The translations under genes and the position numbers were made by a program. Below are positions 29,357-34,220 of a DNA stretch of 34,220 nucleotides, in pieces; position 1 is the stretch's first letter, and every line of letters starts with the position of its first letter. Below the pieces are notes generated by a model, which made no database searches, had not been told where the DNA came from, and saw nothing but the letters and a program-made list of their open reading frames with translations. This DNA is from Actinomycetota bacterium (lineage in GTDB: Bacteria; Actinomycetota; Acidimicrobiia; Acidimicrobiales; WLNW01): positions 1 to 34,220 of the forward strand of contig WLNW01000015.1 in NCBI GenBank assembly GCA_009699605.1, given 5' to 3'.

Positions 29357-31108
29357 GTGAGCGAAACACGGGCAACCACGATGCGCACCGACATGTGCGG
29401 CGCGTTGCGCGCTACCGATGCCGGTCGAACGGTTTCGGTCTGCGGATGGGTGGCACGTCGCCGGGAGCACGGTGAGCATCTGGCGTTCATCGACCTACGC
29501 GATCACACCGGCCTCGTGCAGTGCGTCATCCACGGCGACCACGACCTGCGCAGCGAATATGTGGCCCGTATCACGGGCGTGGTGCGCCCGCGTCCGGAGG
29601 GCACCGTCAACGCAAGTCTGGGCACCGGCGACATCGAGATCCAGGACTGCATCGTCGAAATCCTTGCGTCGGCCGAGCCCCCGCCGTTCCCGCTCGACGC
29701 GCGCGCCGACGATGTCGACGAGAACGTTCGCCTGCGCTTCCGCTACCTCGACCTCCGTCGTGAACGGCTGCAGCGCAACCTCCGGGCACGCGCTGCCGTC
29801 AACAGTGCGGTGCGACGCGCCATGGAACGTCAAGGCTTTGCCGAGGTCGAGACACCGATGCTCATGCCATCGACCCCGGAGGGCGCACGCGAGTTCCTGG
29901 TGCCGTCGCGCAAGGAGCCCGGATCGTTCTACGCATTGCCCCAGAGCCCGCAGCTGTTCAAGCAACTCCTCATGGTGGGCGGGTTCGATCGCTACTTCCA
30001 GATAGCGCGGTGTCTTCGGGACGAGGACCTTCGTGCCGATCGCCAGTACGAGTTCATGCAGCTCGATGCCGAGATGAGCTTCGTCGACCAGGACGACGTG
30101 CTCGCGGCCATCAGCGAAGCGGTGCTCGACGCCGCAGAAGCGGTCACCGGTGAGCGACCCGATGCGATCCCGCGCATCACGTGGCACGAGGCCATGGACC
30201 GCTACGGCGTCGACAAGCCCGACCTCCGCTTCGCTATGGAGCTCACCGAGCTCACCCCGATCTTCGCCGAGACCGGCTTCAAGGCTTTCGCTGGCGCATC
30301 GAGCATCAAGGGCATCCGCGTGCCCGGTCGCGCCGAGGAGTTCGGGCGCAGCAAGCTCGACGCGCTCACCGACCGCGCGAAGAAGCTCGGCGCGAAAGGT
30401 CTCGTATGGATGCGTGTCGCGGCCGATGGCACACTCGACTCGCCGGTGGCGAAGTTCCTCGTCGAAGCCGAACAGCAGGCGCTGCGCGATGCGCTCGCCG
30501 CCGAGCCGGGTGATCTGCTGCTCGTGGTCGCCGACGAGTGGGCCACGAGTTGCGAGGTCCTGGGTCATCTGCGCAACGACCTTGGTCGTCCGCCGGTGCA
30601 CAAGGGTCCGTACAAGTACGTATGGGTGGTCGACTTCCCCATGTTCGTCGGCGTGAGCGACGCCGGCATCCCGAAGCCGGGTCACCATCCGTTCACCCGT
30701 CCTCATCCTGACGACATCGACAAGCTCGAGTCCGACCCGATGAACGTGCGAAGCCGCGCCTACGACCTCGTGCTGAACGGCTGGGAGCTCGGTTCCGGCT
30801 CGATCCGCATCCACGAACCCGAGTTGCAGCAGCGCATCTTCAACCTGCTCGGCATCGCGCCCGACGAGGCCATGAAGCGCTTCGGCTTCTTCCTCACCCC
30901 GTTCCGCTACGGGGCGCCACCCCACGGCGGGTTCGCGTTCGGCATCGATCGGCTGGTGGCGATCCTCGCCGGCGAGGAGAACATCCGCGAGGTCATTGCG
31001 TTCCCGAAGACCCAGTCGGGCACCGACCCTATGACCAACTCGCCGACTCCGGTCGACGCAAAGCAGTTGCTCGACCTCGGTCTTCGCGTGCTCCCCAAGG
31101 TCGAGTGA
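29357..31108 (+). CDS. aspS: Aspartate--tRNA ligase, bacterial type
   Basis: Protein of 583 aa. Domains in order: N-terminal OB-fold anticodon domain (TVSVCGWVARRREHGEHLAF, IDLRDHTGLVQCV), catalytic core with RFRYLDLRRERLQRNLRAR, PMLMPSTPEGAREFLVPSR, FYALPQSPQLFKQLLMVGG, motif 2 QIARCLRDEDLRADRQYEF, the bacterial insertion (GAD) domain from about 275 to 410, and motif 3 FAFGIDRLVAILAGEEN with AFPKTQSGTDPMTNSPTP. GTG 29357 has GGAAGGAA 6 nt upstream; an ATG 24 nt later (MRTD) is a second option. Whether it is discriminating or also charges tRNA-Asn cannot be judged here. Probable operon with hisS. Confidence 0.96.
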   Translation: MSETRATTMRTDMCGALRATDAGRTVSVCGWVARRREHGEHLAFIDLRDHTGLVQCVIHGDHDLRSEYVARITGVVRPRPEGTVNASLGTGDIEIQDCIVEILASAEPPPFPLDARADDVDENVRLRFRYLDLRRERLQRNLRARAAVNSAVRRAMERQGFAEVETPMLMPSTPEGAREFLVPSRKEPGSFYALPQSPQLFKQLLMVGGFDRYFQIARCLRDEDLRADRQYEFMQLDAEMSFVDQDDVLAAISEAVLDAAEAVTGERPDAIPRITWHEAMDRYGVDKPDLRFAMELTELTPIFAETGFKAFAGASSIKGIRVPGRAEEFGRSKLDALTDRAKKLGAKGLVWMRVAADGTLDSPVAKFLVEAEQQALRDALAAEPGDLLLVVADEWATSCEVLGHLRNDLGRPPVHKGPYKYVWVVDFPMFVGVSDAGIPKPGHHPFTRPHPDDIDKLESDPMNVRSRAYDLVLNGWELGSGSIRIHEPELQQRIFNLLGIAPDEAMKRFGFFLTPFRYGAPPHGGFAFGIDRLVAILAGEENIREVIAFPKTQSGTDPMTNSPTPVDAKQLLDLGLRVLPKVE

Positions 31109-31117
31109 CCGTTCCGC

Positions 31118-31164
31118 TCGAGATCGGGCTCCGCCACCACCATTGTGGCCGACCGAGATCTCGA
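31118..31164. terminator. Hairpin between convergent genes, possible bidirectional terminator
   Basis: TCGAGATC (31118-31125) is perfectly complementary to GATCTCGA (31157-31164), and inside the loop GCCAC pairs with GTGGC around CACCATT. It lies between the aspS stop and the stop of the convergent minus-strand gene. There is no T-run, so factor-independent termination is uncertain. Confidence 0.45.
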
Positions 31165-31183
31165 CCGGAGTGCGCCGCGCCGG

Positions 31184-31810
31184 TCAGGCAAGCTCGACGT
31201 CGAGGACCACGCTGCCCGCCGGGGCAGTTGGGTAGTTCGCGTTGGCCGGGCCCTTCTTGGGCTGGGGGCCGATCACCTGGAACCGCAGTGCCAGCGCGCC
31301 GTCACCACGGCGGGCGAGCGATGCGTGCGGCCCGACCCGATCGAGGTCGTAGCCGAGGCGTTCGAGCTCGGCCAGCACCTCGGCGTCGACCCGTTCGAGG
31401 GTCGTGCTCGTCGTGGCGAACACCGCCCGACGGATCATGTCGGCGCCGTTCACGAGGGTGAGCGGTGCGAGGTCGGCCGGCATGGCGACGCCGGCGAGCG
31501 CGTCGGCCAACGTGGTCCGCGCTCCGGCGATCGTCGAACGCGCGGGCTGTCGCGTGGTACGGACCACGGTCGCCGACTCTGATGCCGACTCGGCTATGGG
31601 CGCCCACGTCGTGTCGGCGACGGCCCACGCCGCGCGTTCCTGCACCCGCGGCGCGAGCGAATCCATCAACACGGAGCCGGCGGTTGGACCCGGAGGCGTG
31701 GCAGCCGGCAGGAGATCAGATCGACCGAAGATGCGCCGCATGGCACGACCGGCAAGCACGACGACCGAGATGGCGAACCAGGCCCAATACATGACGACGA
31801 GCACCTTCAT
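31184..31810 (-). CDS. Membrane-anchored protein of unknown function
   Basis: Protein of 208 aa on the minus strand from ATG 31810. AGAAG lies 5 nt upstream. It starts MKVLVVMYWAWFAISVVVLA, one N-terminal membrane helix, then a basic turn (RAMRRIFGR), a Pro/Gly linker, and a soluble domain with RTTLADALAGVAMPADLAPL, AEVLAELERLGYDLDRVGP and a strand-like end RFQVIGPQPKKGPANANYPT. I recognise no family. Cytosolic or external placement of the soluble part is unclear; the RR after the helix suggests that the soluble part faces the cytosol. It is convergent with aspS and divergent from the TIM-barrel gene. Confidence 0.8.
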   Translation of the reverse strand: MKVLVVMYWAWFAISVVVLAGRAMRRIFGRSDLLPAATPPGPTAGSVLMDSLAPRVQERAAWAVADTTWAPIAESASESATVVRTTRQPARSTIAGARTTLADALAGVAMPADLAPLTLVNGADMIRRAVFATTSTTLERVDAEVLAELERLGYDLDRVGPHASLARRGDGALALRFQVIGPQPKKGPANANYPTAPAGSVVLDVELA

Positions 31811-31842
31811 ACGTCTTCTTTCGGCAGGGCCGGGGCGGCCTT

Positions 31843-31848
31843 TACTGT
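31843..31848 (+). promoter_or_regulatory. Putative -10 element (TACTGT) for the TIM-barrel gene
   Basis: TACTGT ends 5 nt before a GTG (31854) that is in frame with the TIM-barrel gene. Transcription from here would give either a leaderless start at that GTG, adding 21 residues, or a 60-nt leader with the AAAGGA site before ATG 31917. A GTGGC-TGC-GCCAC repeat lies at 31862-31874. Confidence 0.35.
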
Positions 31849-31916
31849 TTCGCGTGGTCCAGTGGCTGCGCCACCGTTGTGCGACTACGGTCACGCCTGA
31901 CGTGAAAGGAAAGGCG

Positions 31917-32759
31917 ATGGCGTTCGATCTCGACGACTTGACGATGTGCTTCGCAGGCTTCCGTGCCGACCCGACGCACTGCGACAAGGCGTCACTCCTC
32001 GAACTGGTCGACGCCGGCATCGCTAACGGCTTTCGCGGCGCATCGATATGGGCCGCGATCGTCGACCCGCTCGCGGCGTCCGGGCTTTCTCCTAAGGACA
32101 TCGCCCGTCTGTGCGAGCACCACGGCATGCAGATCCGCATGGTCGAGGCCCTGACCGAGTGGACCTCCGGTGATCGCCAGGCCATCGACGCCGTCGCGTT
32201 GCCGCTGTTCGCGTTGGCGCGCGACCTGGGTGCCGAGGAGATCCTCACCGTCACCATGGATACCGACCTGGTCGACGTGGCGCGAGCCGCGAACGGGTTC
32301 GCGTACGCCTGCGACCTGGCGGCTCGCGACGGGCTGCGACTCGGCATCGAGTTCCTTCCGTGGAGCGGGGTGCCCGACCTCGCCACCGCGTGGGCCATCG
32401 TCGACCTGGCCGGTCGCGAGAACGGGGGCCTCGTGCTCGACACCTGGCATTGGCAACGCCAGCCAGGCGGCCCCGATCACGACACGCTCCGCACCATCCC
32501 GGGCGATCGCATCCACATGCTCCAGGTCAACGACGTGGCGGCCCAGCCCGGCGACGATCTGCTCACCGAGACGATGACCGGGCGCCTGCTCCCGGGCGAC
32601 GGCATCGTCGACTACTCGGCGCTGTGCGCATCGCTCGAGTACATCGGTGCGGAACCGAACGTCGCTCCGGAGATCTTCAACCCGTCGCTTGCCGCGCTCG
32701 GCCCCGACGAGTTCGCGCGGCGGGTCAGCGCGAGCACCCGGCGCGTGCTCGGATCCTGA
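31917..32759 (+). CDS. Sugar phosphate isomerase/epimerase family protein (xylose-isomerase-like TIM barrel)
   Basis: Protein of 280 aa. AP-endonuclease-2/xylose-isomerase-like TIM-barrel features: LLELVDAGIANGFRGASIWA, ARLCEHHGMQIRMVEAL, LGIEFLPWSG with E145, GLVLDTWHWQR with D175 and H178, RIHMLQVNDVAAQ, and VAPEIFNPSL with a late Glu. These acidic and His residues are the usual metal ligands, so a divalent-metal isomerase, epimerase or dehydratase is likely; the substrate is unknown. AAAGGA about 7 nt before ATG 31917 supports that start; the in-frame GTG at 31854 is the alternative. rarA starts 16 nt after the stop. Confidence 0.86.
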   Translation: MAFDLDDLTMCFAGFRADPTHCDKASLLELVDAGIANGFRGASIWAAIVDPLAASGLSPKDIARLCEHHGMQIRMVEALTEWTSGDRQAIDAVALPLFALARDLGAEEILTVTMDTDLVDVARAANGFAYACDLAARDGLRLGIEFLPWSGVPDLATAWAIVDLAGRENGGLVLDTWHWQRQPGGPDHDTLRTIPGDRIHMLQVNDVAAQPGDDLLTETMTGRLLPGDGIVDYSALCASLEYIGAEPNVAPEIFNPSLAALGPDEFARRVSASTRRVLGS

Positions 32760-32775
32760 GCGGCACACTTCTGGA

Positions 32776-34122
32776 GTGAGTGACCTCTTCTCCCACGCCG
32801 CGTCCGAGCGATTGTCGCGTCATGCGCCGCTCGCAGTACGCATGCGACCGCAGCGTCTCGACGACATCGTGGGCCAGGACCACCTGCTCGGCCCCGGCAA
32901 GCCGCTCCGCACGTTGATCGAGGCCGATCGTCTGTCGTCGGTGATCCTGTGGGGCCCACCGGGTACTGGCAAGACCACGCTGGCCCAACTCATCGCCCGC
33001 TCCAGCGAGAAGGCCTTCGAGCAGCTCTCCGCGGTCACCGCCACGGTCAAGGATGTTCGCGAAGTCATCGCGGCCGCCGAGATGCGGCTCGGAACCAAGG
33101 AGCAGGGCACGATCCTGTTCCTCGACGAGGTGCATCGCTTCAACAAGGCGCAACAGGACGCGTTGCTGCCGTCCACCGAATCGGGCCTCCTCGTGCTCAT
33201 CGGCGCGACCACCGAGAACCCGTTCTTCGAGGTCAACCCGCCGCTGTTGTCGCGCTCGACGCTGTTCCGGCTGGACGCGCTCGATGACGAGGCCATCGTG
33301 ACCTTGCTCCGACGGGGACTCACGTTCGAGGACGCCACCGCAACCGAGGACGCGCTGGCCCACGTCGCTTCGCGCGCCGCCGGTGATGCGCGGCACGCGT
33401 TGACGTTGCTCGAGGTGGCGGTGGCGCTTGCCGCTGCGCGCGGAACGCCGATCGTTGTCGGCATAGAGGATGCCGAGAACGCGGCCAACGCGAAGGCGCT
33501 CCGCCACGGGCGCGACGCGCATTACGACCTGATATCGGCGTTCATCAAGTCGATCCGTGGTTCCGATGTCGACGCCAGCCTCTATTGGCTCGCCCGCATG
33601 CTCGACGCAGGGGAGGACGCTCGTTTCATCGCTCGCCGGCTCGTGATACTCGCGTCGGAGGACGTGGGCATGGCCGACCCGATGAGCCTCGTCGTGGCCG
33701 ACTCGGCGGCGCGTGCCGTTGAGTTCGTAGGTTTGCCCGAAGCACAGCTCAACCTCGCCCAGGCCGTCGTGCACCTCGCGACGGCCCCGAAATCGAATCG
33801 GGTCACCATGGCCCTCGGCCGGGCGCAGGCCGACGCTCGCGGCGCAGGCCGGGGTGAGGTGCCCATGCATCTCCGCGACGCGCATTACAAGGGCGCCCGC
33901 ACGTTGGGGCACGGCGTGGGCTACGAGTATCCGCATGATGATCCCGCAGGTTGGGTAGTGCAGGAGTATCGTCCAGCGGAGGTTCGCGACAACGTGTACT
34001 ACGAGCCATCCCCGCACGGCCACGAACAGGAGATCGCGCGCACGATGACCACGCGATCTGCTCCAGCCCCTGCTCCCGCCGTTTCCAAGAACGAGCAAGC
34101 CGGCGACGATGAACGCGGGTGA
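32776..34122 (+). CDS. rarA: Replication-associated recombination ATPase RarA (MgsA/WRNIP1 family)
   Basis: Protein of 448 aa, AAA+ ATPase related to clamp loaders, acting at stalled replication forks in the cytosol. Motifs: PLAVRMRPQRLDDIVGQDHL, Walker A GPPGTGKTT (60-68), Walker B ILFLDEVHRFNKAQQDALLP, sensor 1 LIGATTENP, RSTLFRLDAL, sensor 2 RAAGDARHALTLLE, then the family tetramerisation and C-terminal parts with YDLISAFIKSIRGSDVDASL, YWLARMLDAGEDARFIARRL and LASEDVGMADP. The tail after about residue 425 (APAPAPAVSKNEQAGDDERG) is low-complexity. GTG 32776 has TGGAG just upstream, and a weak -10-like CACACT 6 nt before. In many actinobacteria rarA is followed by a small membrane protein and alaS, consistent with the next gene. 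Confidence 0.95.
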   Translation: MSDLFSHAASERLSRHAPLAVRMRPQRLDDIVGQDHLLGPGKPLRTLIEADRLSSVILWGPPGTGKTTLAQLIARSSEKAFEQLSAVTATVKDVREVIAAAEMRLGTKEQGTILFLDEVHRFNKAQQDALLPSTESGLLVLIGATTENPFFEVNPPLLSRSTLFRLDALDDEAIVTLLRRGLTFEDATATEDALAHVASRAAGDARHALTLLEVAVALAAARGTPIVVGIEDAENAANAKALRHGRDAHYDLISAFIKSIRGSDVDASLYWLARMLDAGEDARFIARRLVILASEDVGMADPMSLVVADSAARAVEFVGLPEAQLNLAQAVVHLATAPKSNRVTMALGRAQADARGAGRGEVPMHLRDAHYKGARTLGHGVGYEYPHDDPAGWVVQEYRPAEVRDNVYYEPSPHGHEQEIARTMTTRSAPAPAPAVSKNEQAGDDERG

Positions 34123-34220
34123 TCTTGCTGCGGTCGTGGTCACCATCGTCAGCCTCGGGGCCACGGCGCTGCTCACCATCGCGGTGCTGTCGTTGCTGCG
34201 CACGATGCGTGGCCTTCGCG
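34109..34220 (+). CDS. Start of a small membrane protein (DUF948-like), cut by the window edge
   Basis: ATG 34109 lies inside the end of rarA (14-nt overlap) and opens a frame to the window end: MNAGDLAAVVVTIVSLGATA then LLTIAVLSLLRTMRGLR, one membrane helix with an acidic N-terminus and basic exit. Position after rarA and the helix pattern match the DUF948-like proteins that precede alaS in actinobacteria. Only 37 codons are visible, so the family is tentative. Confidence 0.6.
   Translation, partial: MNAGDLAAVVVTIVSLGATALLTIAVLSLLRTMRGLR

Noticed and set aside
1-34220. tRNA, rRNA, riboswitch or CRISPR features
   Set aside because: No cloverleaf-like T-loop motif, no rRNA core sequence, no regularly spaced repeats and no recognisable riboswitch leader were found in the spacers.

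Overview
The window is a high-GC, gene-dense chromosomal segment of an actinobacterium (Actinomycetota). The three-gene phosphatidylinositol/phosphatidylinositol-mannoside (PI/PIM) block, an F420-type luciferase-like gene and many GTG starts point there. The gene set and style (QueA/Tgt next to SecDF, LemA plus an M48-like protein, DUF3048 lipoprotein) fit the Acidimicrobiia best, but that class assignment is inference. From memory, the order pgsA1-acyltransferase-pimA ... pdxS-pdxT-yebC ... ruvCAB ... yajC-secD-secF-apt-rel ... hisS-aspS ... rarA follows the order of the Mycobacterium tuberculosis Rv2612c to Rv2559c region, so most of the window is ancient conserved backbone.

Layout. 1-128: start of a gene on the minus strand leaving the window. 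318-3150: PI phosphate synthase, PIM acyltransferase and mannosyltransferase, which build the membrane anchor of PIMs. 3206-5685: LemA, a membrane M48-like protein that has lost its zinc ligands, and a DUF3048 lipoprotein. 5710-7997: PLP synthase (pdxS, pdxT) and yebC. 8248-8822: a 32-codon small ORF overlapping a one-cysteine peroxiredoxin. 8932-11218: ruvC-ruvA-ruvB, Holliday-junction resolution. 11244-13689: queA, a small unknown gene and tgt (queuosine in tRNA). 13825-16868: yajC-secD-secF. 16923-19682: apt and bifunctional rel. 19694-27865: an accessory stretch with a dead IS256-type transposase fragment, a repeat-bearing lipoprotein, an LLM oxidoreductase, a poly-gamma-glutamate-hydrolase-like gene, an acetoacetate-decarboxylase-like gene, a divergent peptide-type ABC uptake cluster without ATPases, and a small lipoprotein. 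28066-31108: hisS and aspS. 31184-31810: a minus-strand membrane-anchored unknown. 31917-34220: a TIM-barrel isomerase-like gene, rarA and the start of a small membrane protein.

The most notable signals are: (1) a Tgt whose three zinc-binding cysteines are all replaced while its catalytic aspartates and the zinc-site histidine remain; (2) the LemA partner in which HExxH reads RELAR; (3) a recurring TANNNT hexamer placed 6-8 nt before the start codon of seven genes, which suggests leaderless transcripts and fixes several start sites; (4) a leaderless 32-codon ORF coupled by ATGA to a peroxiredoxin; and (5) a 14-bp perfect palindrome midway between two divergent TAGCGT promoters of the decarboxylase and transporter genes. 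I see no tRNA, rRNA, CRISPR array or intact mobile element.
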